Below are positions 24,352-35,824 of a DNA stretch of 64,000 nt, one piece after another (position 1 is the first letter of the stretch; every line of letters begins with the position of its first letter). The stretch spans positions 992,001 to 1,056,000 of the forward strand of contig OZ024842.1 of assembly GCA_964017145.1 (NCBI GenBank). Reading direction: 5' to 3'. This DNA comes from Agrocybe praecox (Eukaryota > Basidiomycota > Agaricomycetes > Agaricales > Agrocybaceae). The translations under genes and the position numbers were made by a program. The notes under the pieces are model-generated. The model ran no database searches, was not told the DNA's origin, and saw only the letters and a list, made by a program, of their open reading frames with translations.

Positions 24352-25344
24352 AGGTAAGAAAACGCTGATGGTATGAACGAATCGAATACTGATATGTCAG
24401 GGGTTGGTCTTGAAACAGTGAGGCAGCTGAAAGGAAGTTGATAGTCTGAGGGTGAAACGAGAGACGCCTGGGGTCAATGAAGATGCTTCCGTAAAGGCTC
24501 CAATGCTCCAACTCAGTCAGGTAAGCAAGGCTCGTGTAGAATCAGAATCTAATGAAATGAGATGCAGTGAAGTGACCGTTCGGGTGTTAGCGTCGGCGCT
24601 CAATCATAATGATGTCGCCGCGTCGGACTGACGTAATCACATCAGGTGCGTTTACTTTGTGTCCACGTGATATGCGTGTCCGAATACCGGAAATGGAATC
24701 GGCAAATACAAAGTGATCACTGATGAACGCACACTGCTCTTGAACTCATACTCCCACCTCCACATGGCTTCGATTACCTTTATTGCATACCATGGGATAT
24801 CTCAGCGTGTGTCATGTCATTTTAATAGCAGTTGCGCCATGCAAACGCGATTTTCATAGCGCCTTCCCCGAAACATAAAATTGGGCGCGCATATAGAGAG
24901 TCGAAGTCCTTATCGCGTGGGATGCTGTTCTGTATACCCCTCACCCAAAATGTCGGCATCTCTCAAAACTCACTTCTTCCATAGAGAAAGACTGCTCGGA
25001 TTTCTCTGTCGATCGTAGTTCTTCGAGAGAAACGATTATGAACTTCATACAAACAGTGTGGTGTTATTAGCTCTGCACTACTCTTCAATGATCCCTGGAC
25101 TTCCGGACATGGTGGTCATTCAATTTCAAACATCGTACACGATATATTGTGTCATCTTATCTGAATCACAGTGCATGCTCGTGAACATGTACAGCTAGCT
25201 ACTCGGTGATACTCGAGGAGTCGTGCGAGTGTAAGGCTCAATATGCTTTGCTCCGATTCTCAGAGACGCATGTGTTGCCTGATTTCATTTGCTATATAAG
25301 CTTCCGCCTTGAGGAAGGATACTCTCATCGCCTCTCTCTCCGTC
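24352..25344. other. Divergent promoter region of muskelin and subtilase 2
   Basis: About 1 kb without a supported gene. The only core element seen is the TATA box at 25293. Confidence 0.5.
25293..25299 (+). promoter_or_regulatory. TATA box of subtilase 2
   Basis: TATATAA lies 46 bases before the ATG, matching the arrangement at subtilase 1. Confidence 0.5.
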
Positions 25345-28300
25345 ATGAAATTGGCGTTATACTGGTCTTTGCTCCCTTCTCTCCTGAGCGCAAGCTTGGT
25401 TTACGGAGTCTTCCCGATCGCAAATGTTAAGAAGGTGTCTAATGTGCCGACTGTGCCCAACAAATTCATCATAGAGGTCGACAGTCTGTCCGACATCCCA
25501 ACCAAACGGTCTTTTACTCGTGTAAGTATGAAGTTTTACCCCTAAATCTGTGCAGCTTATAAGCCTCATATAGTCTCTTGACGCTGTTTATGAATCTCTG
25601 CAAGCAAGGGCTATCAAATTCGATGTCACAAAGGAATTTGACTCGGACGGACTCTTTGTTGGAGCGGCCTTGACTCTCAATGTCAGTAAACCGACTATGG
25701 TTCTTACTCGTTCATTTGGCTAATTTATTTTACAGAACGCGCAGGTACTTGAAAGTCTTCACAAAAATAAACATGCCATAATCACCTTTCCCCCTAGGAT
25801 GTGGCAGCAATTGCGAGTACCCCCGGTGTTAAGTCGATCCGACCCGTCGTGCGGTTTGATCAACCGAGGTCAGTGAATCCTCGATTTCGGTTACCCAACT
25901 GGGCACTCATTTCTTGTGCAGACCCGTAAAATCCCACGTCGTTACAGGACCGAACGACGCCCAACTACCTCCAGATGGCGAATCGACCCATGTACTTACG
26001 GGTGTTGACAAACTGCACGCTCAAGGAGTGATTGGTACAGGAATCAAAATCGGAATGTTAGGGCTCCAGTTAATTGAACACATCACACGACTAAACAATC
26101 ATTGTTTTTAGTATCGATACTGGTATTGACTATACTCACCCACTCCTTGGGGGAGGTATTGGACCAGGCCACAAAGTCATTGGAGGTTTCGACTTCGTTG
26201 GTGACGCATACGACGGTAGGTTTTGCCTATCGCCAAATCCATGCAATGTCTAATTTTCTTCAAGGTACGAATACGCCGATGCCAGATTCCGATCCTTTGG
26301 ATCAGTGTAATGGTTAGTATATTATTTTTAGCTGCGCATATAAGTTACTTACCCTTTTCTCGAAGGACATGGTACACACGTCGCGGTTAGTTTATAGAGT
26401 GACAAGATGAAAACCTCGCTTATGCAATGCCTCAAAATTAGGGTATCATTGGCGCCAACCCCGGAAACGCTTTCAACATCAGTGGGGTAGCCTTTGGTGC
26501 TTCTATCAGCTCATACCGAGTCTTTGGATGTGATGGTTCAGTAACGGATGATAGTGAGTATTTCAAATCGATTCAATCTTGCTACAACTCAACGGAATCT
26601 CAGTCCTTGTTGATGCGCTCCTCCGAGGGGTGAAGGAAGGCCAAGACATCTTGACACTTTCGTTGGGAGGCGCTGATGGCTGGACTGAAGGAACTGCAAC
26701 TGTAGTTGCCAGTCGGATCGCCGCGTCGGGAAAGATCGTTACAATCGCTGCAGGAAACGATGTACGTAGGAATGACTCTGTCGTAAATTATGCTCACATG
26801 CGCCGACAGGGAGACTCCGGGTCATGGTTTACGTCTGGTCCAGGAAATGGTATCAACGTTATTTCTGCTGCCAGCTTGGACAAGTGAGCCATTCTACCCA
26901 GGTGTATCATCATTGAACCCCAGCTTACAGATAATTTAGCACCGTTATTCCTCTTCAAAACGCAACTGTACAAGGTGTTCAGCACGATCCCATCACATAT
27001 TTCGACACTTTCCCTCTTCCGGTCCTTGGGAACTTGCCGATCTTTGCAACCTCAAACGACACTACCGTCGTAGACGATGCATGCAACCCCCTGCCTGATA
27101 ACACGCCTGACCTGTCCAAATTCGTCGTTGTTGTTCGTCGTGGAACTTGTACCTTTGTAGGTTCATTTAATAACATGAAATCTGCATATGGGCTTACTCT
27201 TGCATGAATATTATAGGTACAGAAGTTAACCAACATTGCAGCAAAGGGTGGCAATACCACATTGATATATGAGTAAGTCCCTTTTATACCAGACCAGCCA
27301 AATCATTCATCGTTTTGTTTAGCAATGGCAATGGCTTCGCTGACATTTCTGTCGGAGACTTCCAAGCTGTTCTCATTCAACCAGCTGACGGTGAATTCGT
27401 GAGTATAAATATCTGAGCTATTAATTTTTCAATCTAAGCAGATATCTTATATATTGAATAGCTTGTACAACAATTCGTCAAGGGTGCTCCAATCACCATT
27501 TCTTTCCCTCAAACTGGAGGGTCATTCAACTTCCCAGACCCAGCCGGAGGACTCATCTCATCATTTACCAGGTGTGTTTCTCTTGGGCTCTTTTGACGAT
27601 TTGAACGTTGAACTATGGCACCTTAGTTATGGACCTACAAATGATATGTTCTTCAAACCAGCTGTCGCAGCGCCTGGAGGAAATATCATCTCGACTTTCC
27701 CAGTCCCACTTGGCTCCTTTGCAGTTCTGTCCGGAACATCTATGGCAACACCTTTCATTGCTGGAAGTTCTGCACTGCTTTTGGCTTCCAAAGGCAAGAC
27801 CGCTGCTGTAGCCAAGTCTGCTCGTGATCTCTTCGAAACGACCGCACAACCTATCGGATCCAGCAAGACCGATGGCGACCCTCTGCAAACATTGACACAG
27901 CAAGGAGCGGGTTTGATCAACGTTTTCAATGCCATCCATACCACAACGATTGTTTCTCCCGGAGAATTGATTTTGAACGATACTGCAAACTTCAAGCCAA
28001 TGTATGTTCTTTTTGATACGTTTACAAGCCCATGCTGATGTTTGATGTAGTCAAACGTTTACTGTCAAGAACACTGGCAATACCTTGAAGAAGTTCAAAC
28101 TCACACATGTTCCTGCCGGTACAGCGCTGACTGTACAACCTGTAAGTAACATTCCGCGAAAGAATATCAATAATCTTTACGAAATGTGATAACAGGGTAC
28201 AATCTTCGCATCTGACGGCCCTGTGCCCCTCTCCTCGGCAGCAGCTTCTGTAACCATACTTCCCAACTCTTTCATTCTTCTGCCAGGGCAAACTCAGACC

Positions 28301-29069
28301 GTTATTGCAACATTCAAGCTACCCTCAGGTCTGGATCCATCTACATTCCCCGTTTTCTCTGGTTTCATCCAAGTTGCCGGCCCGACCTCTGCTGACCTGG
28401 CGCATGTCAGTTATCTCGGATTGCAGGGCAGCCTGAAGAACAAACAGGTGATCGACGATACAGATGAATTCTTCGGCGTGCCTATCCCTGCACTGTTAGA
28501 CGCTGATGGTAATGTGCAAACGGGACCCGTCAATTATACATTCGCTAATGAGGATGTACCGACATTGGTGTGGAGGTTTGTTTCTCATGCTTTCCATGTA
28601 TTCCGAAGGATGCTAATCTTTTTTTTTTCTCAGATTGGCCTTTGGAACACCTGCCTTCCGTGCCGACCTTGTCAGTTCCAACATTAACTTCAAGCCTACG
28701 ATCACTTCTCGAGCACTAGGCAGCTTTGGTCCATTCTTCTCTTTCCCATCTCCCCATAATGGAGGCACGTTTGCCCAAGTCAAGATTGTCGGGCCTCTGG
28801 CAGAATTTGACTTTATTTCGCGAAACAACGAAGTTTGTTATTCTCTCTATGTTTTTAATGATCTTATTGACCTCGTTCACCAGGATACAACAGTAGGTGG
28901 AGATGGCTCCAACAGTTTTGTTCTCGAGACTCCTACGTTTGCGAATGGAACCACCATCCCGAACGGATCTTACCGTGTTTTATTGAGAGCGTTGAAGGTT
29001 ACTGGGGATCCGAAGAACGAGGCAGACTACGAGTCGTGGCTGAGCCCTGTGTTTGGTGTTCAAGTGTAA
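25345..29069 (+). CDS. Subtilisin-like serine protease (S8) paralogue 2, intact
   Basis: Secreted endopeptidase. Signal peptide [21 protein letters not shown] is followed by an I9-like propeptide ([15 protein letters not shown]) and the S8 domain with catalytic Asp in [10 protein letters not shown] (codon about 26116), His in GHGTHVAG (26377) and Ser in [11 protein letters not shown] (27739). A PA domain ([11 protein letters not shown] to [12 protein letters not shown]) is inserted in S8, and an Fn3-like domain ([13 protein letters not shown] onward) precedes a beta-rich C-terminus ending [14 protein letters not shown]. It has more than 15 short exons, with a 9-nt microexon at 25736-25744 (Asn-Ala-Gln) and a 20-nt exon at 26366-26385 carrying the catalytic His. 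No stop or frameshift was seen. The family degrades extracellular protein. Its 3' end was copied to 33613-33959. Confidence 0.93.
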
Positions 29070-29148
29070 ATTATTCTATATTCAATCAAGGCAAATTTTT
29101 GTAGGTTCTATATTCCGGTGATGGTACAAGCACATTATTAGATATTTC

Positions 29149-29619
29149 TTAAACAAGGGTCTTAGGGAGGCCGTTTGCCGCCAACAGGCCCTCTGAGGCG
29201 TCAAGTTTCCTTGGTCCGTCACCGACACGGGTGTGAATCAATCCCTTGACAGCACTGACTTCGAAGCGCTTCGCGACAGCTTCATTGAAGCCTTCTGGAA
29301 CCTTGGCCTGGGTGTTGATATCGGAACCGAAAAGGCCAAAGACGTCCTTGAACTCGTTTGGTCGTTGAGGGAAGTAGGACACGATGAGCTGCACGATCTC
29401 CTTGATATCTTTCTCCAAAGCATAGATGACAGCATTAGGACCAGCATCGTACGTGTACGCGGCCTTGTACCCTCCTCCGGAAGCGATCGACAGCCGGTTG
29501 TACTCGACGATGAGGGCGATGATGGTGCGACTGACATCGTTCATGTAAAAGATCGGAGGTTCGGTATCGAGCGCGACGGCATGGAACTGGTTCGAGTCGG
29601 CCATTGTTATCCTCGCAAA
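29149..29619 (-). pseudogene. 3' fragment of mevalonate diphosphate decarboxylase
   Basis: Partial copy of the gene at 34038-35366. It covers the last 151 codons, beginning MADSNQFHAVALDTEPP and ending NGLPKTLV, and is nearly identical to the complete gene. Homology stops abruptly at 29619, inside the coding sequence, so the ATP-binding half and the promoter are missing. The remaining frame is open, which suggests a recent duplication. It is not expected to be functional without its N-terminal half. Confidence 0.85.
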
Positions 29620-30129
29620 GGTACCCTACCCTTTGTATATTCCCTTGCCATTCCTTCCTTTACCCCACCCAAATTGGAACCGCCCTCTTTATATATAAAC
29701 TGCCCGCATTCCAATACCGAACGATCTTATAGCAGGCTCGGTCATCGATCGTATATAGATATGCCGCCTTTTCGCCATCAGTATTCCTGTTGGCTCAATC
29801 AATAGTTACTATTTTCGTAATGTTCTTCCTCTCATGATGTCGTTCCTCGCTTGCTCTCTATTCTCTGTTGTTCCATAGTTTTCTTCGTATTTATTCTCAA
29901 TATCGCCTGTGCTCACGCACCATCAACAATCGACCCGACCACAGGGCGAGTAAGTAGATAGGAAAGAATGATGCCCAGACCTACAATTCTCCACGGCCGG
30001 ATGGAGATATATGCTGGCTAATTGGTAGTCTATCCAGACTTGGAATGCCCAACATACTTTCCTTTCGTGTATCCTCTGCCAGATTTACTTCGACTTTAAT
30101 TGAATTTATACGCTTTAAAGATCAAGATA
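29620..30129. other. Start of inserted segment, no gene seen
   Basis: About 510 bases between the decarboxylase fragment breakpoint and the unknown minus-strand gene. No open frame with support and no terminal repeat is seen at the breakpoint. Confidence 0.4.
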
Positions 30130-32152
30130 CTACGTACCAGCCACAGCCTGAGTGCCGTTTATAGTTCCATATATTCCCGAAGCCACTTCCGCTGGCCCAT
30201 ACTTCTCTCGAACATTGAAATCAGATACGCTGAGGCTTTGGCGTCCGCTGTTAACCTTGAGGGTTGCTGCATAACGAGAGTTAATCATTTTCACTGTGGG
30301 AATTTTCAAAACATTAAACTGGGCGATATTTGAGTAGTGGACAACTGAATCGTCTGACGACCATGTTATTATACCGGAGAGAAAGATTTTCCAATTAGGA
30401 CTTGACGTTGGGTGGCGTGGTACGATTGACCAGTACGAGGCGATCTCAACATCAATTGGTTGCCCTCCTCGGTCTGATCGACACTGGAACTCAGTTGAAG
30501 GAAGATTGTTGTCGCTAATCTTGATTCCGCCGAGGCGCTCCGCTGGGTCGTCGACTTTGAATCCCCACCATACCACTCCGTAAACATCGCCTTGAGTTAT
30601 AGCCGAGGAATATTTCGTTTTCTCTGAACCTTGTACCTCCTCGTTTGTGCGAGACCCCGAAGCCCCAAATGATGCCTGTGGGTGCAATGACAAGGCGGCA
30701 GATAAAACACCTCCTACAGTCGATACAACCTTGGAGGAATCTGTGACTTTATATTTGTTCTCAAACGTGGGAGTTTGATCTGGGATTACGACGTTGAACT
30801 CAGCATTCTGTCTGTGCGAGTCAAGAGTAACCTGAAGATGGTGCTGTTCAAATGCAATTCCACTGGATCGGGTATTTCCCACTCGCAATCTTTTAAATCG
30901 AACGCGATATGTTCTAAAACGCCCATTTCCTTGAGCCTCGGAGCGCAGTAGGTAAGTATAGGTGTGAGGCCAATTGAAAAGCATAAAGATGTTACCTCCA
31001 CAATAATTTTAACAGCAACACTGATGTGTTGAAGTATACGCCTTTCCAGGGAGTATAATTCCGTTACAACGTCCAAAGAAACAGACATTGAACTTTTCTC
31101 AGGACTATGCTTTGTCGGATCATCGGGGTCTTCTGAGTCGTCGTCTTTGTCCTGTTCGTCGTCTTTGTCCTGTTTGTCCTGTTCGTCTTCAGAATCTTTG
31201 TCGCCGTCATCATCCCTCTTTTGATGCTCTTTGACTCCCTCTTTGTTGTCGTGGTCATCGGGTACGTCCTTGTCCTTACTGGCCACCTTGGAAGCCGATC
31301 CCTGTCCGCCATGACTTTCCATCATAGCCCCACCGTGGGATATGCCCCTGGTCCATTCAATTACCGTTGGATTTACGGCGCCAGATTTTCCACGATCAAT
31401 GAACTTGGATGCTGAATCGAAAACGAATTCATCGAAGTCCCATATGCTCCCGTCTGGTTTGAAGGTAGGTAGTTTTATCTTCATCGATGGTGTCAACATG
31501 TAGGAAGAGAACGGGGATAGTATTTGACCAAGTTCCACAAGCAGAGGAGAGTTCTCATTGACGTCTGCGGTTGTGAATATGTGGATTTGTTGTAGCAATC
31601 CGATCCCATCTTCAATGAGACTTTCGTCGAATCCGGAAAGAAGTGTATACTGATTACTTGGGATGCCGTGAGTATCGAAAATTTCCTTTACTCTCGGGCG
31701 GATTCTGATTATATGTTCTAAGGCTTGTTCTGGCGCAGTCCAGATTCCAATAGCTATTATATCCAAATAAACATCAAAAGGTAGGCTGATTATGGATAAT
31801 AAACAATCTTACCCGCTCCTTCTTCGACGCGCCCGGGTTCACGTTGATATTTCATGCCCTAGACCAACTGAGATTGAAATCGTCACTTGACGTTAAGTTG
31901 ATAAGTTACGTACCTGTGCGTTATCTACATTATCCTCCTTCCTATCGACATGTTCCAATGGCCCTGTAACCCCTACGCCGCCTAAGTGGGGACTTGTTTG
32001 CACTCCATCATCGACATAGTTCTTCGGCACAGATCAAGTAATGTTACTTCACAAGTTTCTATGCCATGTATTTGTAAAAATCTTACCTTTTTATGCTTTA
32101 GAACGGAATCTTGTCGCGGTATACCAGTAGTAGCCCTATCCGCGTGACCCAT
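30130..32152 (-). CDS. Unrecognised protein with acidic D/K/E tract
   Basis: I do not recognise this family with confidence. The start at 32152 (MGHADRATTGIPRQDSV) is followed by three small exons joined by good GT-AG introns, then a long exon (IGIWTAPEQALEHIIRIRP) and, after one intron near 30945-31005, a C-terminal exon. The N-terminal half looks globular and alpha/beta-like (LLSGFDESLIEDGIGLLQQI). A central charged, low-complexity tract (DDDGDKDSEDEQDKQDKDDE) separates it from a probably beta-rich C-terminal half with AEFNVVIPDQTPTFENKY and GDVYGVVWWGFKVDDPAE. There is no signal peptide or membrane segment. The last intron has a weak GAG acceptor. It lies wholly within DNA inserted at the breakpoint of the subtilase/decarboxylase duplication, so it probably moved here. 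Function unknown. Confidence 0.65.
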
Positions 32153-32754
32153 GCTGGCGCTAGTAAAAGATGGTGGCCTGTCTTCGCGTCCTGAAGACTA
32201 CAAAGTACTATAGATGCACACGCAGTAAGTACTCAGACGAAATACAAAGGTAATCGGCTTTATATAGCTACCTATAGATGCACACGCAGTAAGTACTATA
32301 GGTAGCAGAGTAAGTAAATATAATGATAGATATAAAGGTATTTACTGACCTCAGACGAAATACAAAGGTAATCGGCTGAGTTCACGAAACCAACGAACGG
32401 CGTGTGTAATCGACCAACGGGAGAACCCGCTGGTACTGCATAGTACCAAAGCGGAAGAAAAGAAACTAAAAAGGAAATATAAAGAACATAAAAGGAAAAC
32501 ATACGAAAAAGGAAAGCTGTGTATGACATATGAACCGAGAGTCGACCGGTTATCTTCAACAAGTACTAGTCAGCAATTTTGTCGGCGACAAAGTTGAATC
32601 GATGCAAATGATGGAAAGTACACCTTACTACCACCCTCTTCCACGTTGCGTTACAATAAGAACGAGGGAAGCATGCTGTATCTGTATATGTGTATACATT
32701 GTTTGGAATACACTGCCTCACCTGTTATTCACCGGGGTTATTCCTGTTCAGAAT
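32153..32754. other. End of inserted segment with short direct repeats
   Basis: Upstream flank of the unknown gene. Apart from the interspersed direct repeats listed separately it holds no supported gene. Confidence 0.45.
32208..32378. repeat. Two interleaved direct repeats
   Basis: CTATAGATGCACACGCAGTA occurs near 32208 and again near 32272. A second unit, CAGACGAAATACAAAGGTAA, occurs near 32234 and again near 32353. The copies are essentially perfect and separated by unrelated AT-rich sequence. Confidence 0.7.
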
Positions 32755-32982
32755 TTGCCGATCTTTGCAACCTCGAACGACACTACTGTCGTAGACGATG
32801 CTTGCAACTCCCTGCCTGATAGCACGCCAGACCTGTCCAAATTCGTTGTTGTTGTTCGTCGTGGAACTTGTACCTTTGTAGGTTCATTTAATAACACGAA
32901 ATCTGCACATGGACTCACTCTTGTATCAATATTATAGGTACAGAAGTTAACCAACATTGCAGCAAAGGGTGGCAATACCACT
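32755..32982 (+). pseudogene. Subtilase fragment, PA-domain part
   Basis: 228 bases nearly identical to 27034-27261 of subtilase 2, including the exon coding [18 protein letters not shown] and the following intron. Both borders are abrupt and no start or catalytic residue is included. It is a relic of a duplicated subtilase copy. Confidence 0.85.
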
Positions 32983-33612
32983 TACATCACGACCCAAGAA
33001 ATCCCATTTCTAAGATTATGCACCGCCGGACAGTCTTTAGCATTGTCCCCGGGACCCTTTCTAACGGGTCACAACAGGACTCGTTGTGACACAATGCACA
33101 AAGACGGCGACCTTGCCGACGCCCGGCGCGCCGCGTATGCCACTCCTTCGACGTTGACGTTGTGCTCGACGTCGGTAACAGTATTGGACCACCCGTAGTC
33201 CGCAGAGTAGTAAGTTTCTGCTGTATCCTTGGATGACCACCAATGCTGCCAGGCTCCCATGAGTGTCCGATGGCGAGTCCTTCGACATTACTCTTCGGCA
33301 CAGGTGAGCCTTCGCTTCGGCATTAGTTACTCATTGCGTCGGGGATGGGAGCCACAATGATCGGCCCGCTTGCTCAACAACGTTCACGAAGCAGTCGTTC
33401 GGGCAATTGAGCGTCAGTGGTGATAACGACGTCATCAACAATGCCGACTCCTAATGCCGCTGTCACTCACCAAGATCAACTGTTCGGGGGACAGTCCCGC
33501 GAACAGTCCCGCGGATTCCAATCCCAGAAATGAGATGCCCTCTCACGACCGCGCCACGAAATATAATCTTTTATGCATCATAAAAGATTAAAAAAGCTTA
33601 CGGAAAGTCACC
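32983..33612. other. Unrelated filler between two subtilase fragments
   Basis: About 630 bases that replace the roughly 1.4 kb expected between the two subtilase fragments. In one minus-strand frame near 33070-33260 it reads WQHWWSSKDTAETYYSADYG, which looks like part of a secreted-enzyme gene, but I cannot name the family. No complete gene is present. Confidence 0.4.
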
Positions 33613-33959
33613 CATTAACTTCAAGCCTACGATCACTTCTCGAGCACTAGGCAGCTTTGGTCCATTCTTCTCTTTCCCATCTCCCCATAATGGAGGCACA
33701 TTTGCCCAAGTCAAGATTGTCGGGCCTCTGGTAGAGTTTGACTTTATATCGCGAAACAACGAAGTTTGTTGTTCTCTCTATTTTTATTATTATCTTATTG
33801 ACCTCTTTCATCAGGATACAACAGCAGGTGGAAATGGCTTCAACAGCTTTGTTCTCGAGACTCCCACGTTTGCGAATGGAACCACCATCCCGAACGGATC
33901 CGAAGAACGAGGCAGACTACGAGTCGTGGCTGAGCCCTGTGTTTGGTGTTAAAGTGTAA
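33613..33959 (+). pseudogene. Subtilase fragment, 3' end
   Basis: Copy of 28682-29069 of subtilase 2, differing at scattered bases. It lacks 41 bases present at 28965-29005, and that deletion is flanked by GGATC on both sides, which shifts the frame. The fragment continues without a break into the downstream flank and the decarboxylase gene, as at the parent locus. Confidence 0.85.
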
Positions 33960-34037
33960 ATTATTCTATATTCAATCAAGGCAAATTTTTGTAGGTTCTA
34001 TATTCCGGTGATGGTACAAGCACATTATTAAAAATTT

Positions 34038-35366
34038 TCAAGCAAGGGTTTTTGGGAGACCATTTGCCGCCAACAGACCCTCGGAAGCGTCAAGTTTCCT
34101 TGGTCCGTCACCGACGCGGGTATGGATCAATCCCTTGACGGCGCCGACCTCGAAGCGCTTCGCGACAGCTTCATTGAAGCCTTCTGGGACCTTGGCCTGG
34201 GTGTTGATATCGGAACCGAAAAGGCCAAAGACGTCCTTGAACTCGTTTGGCCGTTGAGGGAAGTAGGACACGATGAGCTGCACGATCTCCTTGATATCTT
34301 TCTCCAAAGCGTAGATGACAGCATTAGGACCAGCATCGTACGTGTACGCGGCCTTGTACCCTCCTCCGGAAGCGATCGACAGCCGGTTGTACTCGACGAT
34401 GAGGGCGATGATGGTGCGACTGACATCGTTCATATAGAAGATCGGAGGTTCGGTATCGAGCGCGACGGCATGGAACTGGTTCGAGTCGGCCATTGTTATC
34501 CTCGCAAAAGTATCAAAGTCCTTGTCCAAGATGGCCTTGGAGATGTTCTCGATCCGCTCAGGGACGACGTACTTGATGCGGTGTTGGAGGAGAGCAGAGG
34601 TCTCGACGGTGCGCTGCATGCCGCTCGTGCTGCTGGTGCCCTTCTTGTCGTCGGACACGACGCAGATTAGGGCGTGCATCTCCGGCCAGTGTTCTCTTGG
34701 TGCGACTTCGACCGCGAGTGAATCGCTTCCGGATGGGTCGGAGCCCATTTGCCATGCGACGAAACCGCCGAAGAGGGAGCGGCATGCGGATCCGGAGCCC
34801 TGACGAGCGATGAGGGATAAAATGGAGGGTGAGACGGTCAGTTGGTAGAGGTGTGCGAGTGAAGCGACGAGAGCTGCGAATCCGGACGCGGAGGATGCGA
34901 GCCCAGCAGCAGTTGGGAAGTTGTTGTACGATGCGATGTGTACTTTGAAGGTAGAAAGCTGCAGCAGGATTATTAAAAATCTGGAGAATATATTCGAGTA
35001 ACGCGTACTTTTGGAGCATTAGCGTCCTTATCCTCGACAAGCTCCTTGCGGAGACGCTTCATCTCTGAGATACATGTCGCGAGCCTGCCACCGGCCTTGA
35101 TCTCATCTTCTTTTCCGTTCAACCACAGCTGATCCTGCTCAAAGCTGGGATCTGCACGCGATGTTGTCGTAGATCGTAGGTGATCCTGGTCAAGGGTCAC
35201 CGACAAAGATGAGTTGGTGGGCAAAATAAGCTTGGTATCGCGCTTGCCCCAGTACCTGCAACGCTTTGAGTTTCAATGAGATCGTCCTAATGACCTATAC
35301 GTACTTTATAACGGCAATGTTGACTGGAGCCGATGCTGTTGCCTCGTAAACTGTTGACGACGACAT
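34038..35366 (-). CDS. MVD1: Diphosphomevalonate decarboxylase
   Basis: Converts mevalonate 5-diphosphate to isopentenyl diphosphate using ATP, the last step of the mevalonate segment of sterol synthesis (yeast ERG19/MVD1). Three exons: MSSSTVYEATASAPVNIAVIK, a short intron, then YWGKRDTKLILPTNSS, and after an intron near 34960 LSTFKVHIASYNNFPTAAGL. GHMP-kinase-fold motifs are present: the Ser-rich loop SSASGFAALVASL, GSACRSLFGGFVAWQMG, the region VVSDDKKGTSSTSGMQ, MADSNQFHAV and AYTYDAGPNAV with the conserved catalytic Asp. It ends NGLPKTLA. Full length for the family, with the start well supported. The 3' 450 bases or so are duplicated at 29149-29619, in the same convergent relation to subtilase sequence. 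Confidence 0.95.
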
Positions 35367-35824
35367 CGCGATGGTGGTGGTAAAAGAAGAAGAATAAGGG
35401 GAGGGACAAAATGGAACAGACAATATCAAATGGTACGAGAAATAGTGATCGTTTCGATACAAAACATTACGGCTTTGATCTCAATTTTAACAGAGATTCC
35501 GGTGACGATAATAGCGGCCATCTTGATTGTGTATTCCGCACATCGCGACACGCTCGCAGTTCTTGTTAATTTCTTTGCGACAGTTCAGGGAAAAGGGGTA
35601 AATCGATTTTTTTTGGTTAGACGGCCAGCATCACGTGCCTTCCCCTCTGCGGCCGTCGCGCTGGGAAGGGCCGCTGTTAGTTATTGGTTGGTTATGTTTT
35701 GCGGCCATGAAAACGTCGTTCGGTTCGGGAGAGCTAAAACACAACGAGGCATCATGGTAAGATTATCAATGTTATTTAAGCAGAAAAGTTGTAAATTAAC
35801 ACTATTACTCTCCGGCTAAAGTCA
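35367..35824. other. Intergenic region upstream of the decarboxylase
   Basis: About 460 bases containing the decarboxylase promoter and the 3' flank of the kinase-like gene. Nothing further is recognised. Confidence 0.5.

Noticed and set aside
29233..29805. Long plus-strand frame opposite the decarboxylase fragment, with a similar one at 34122-34670
   Set aside because: It is the antisense shadow of strongly coding decarboxylase sequence and is duplicated only because the gene is; it has no domain of its own.
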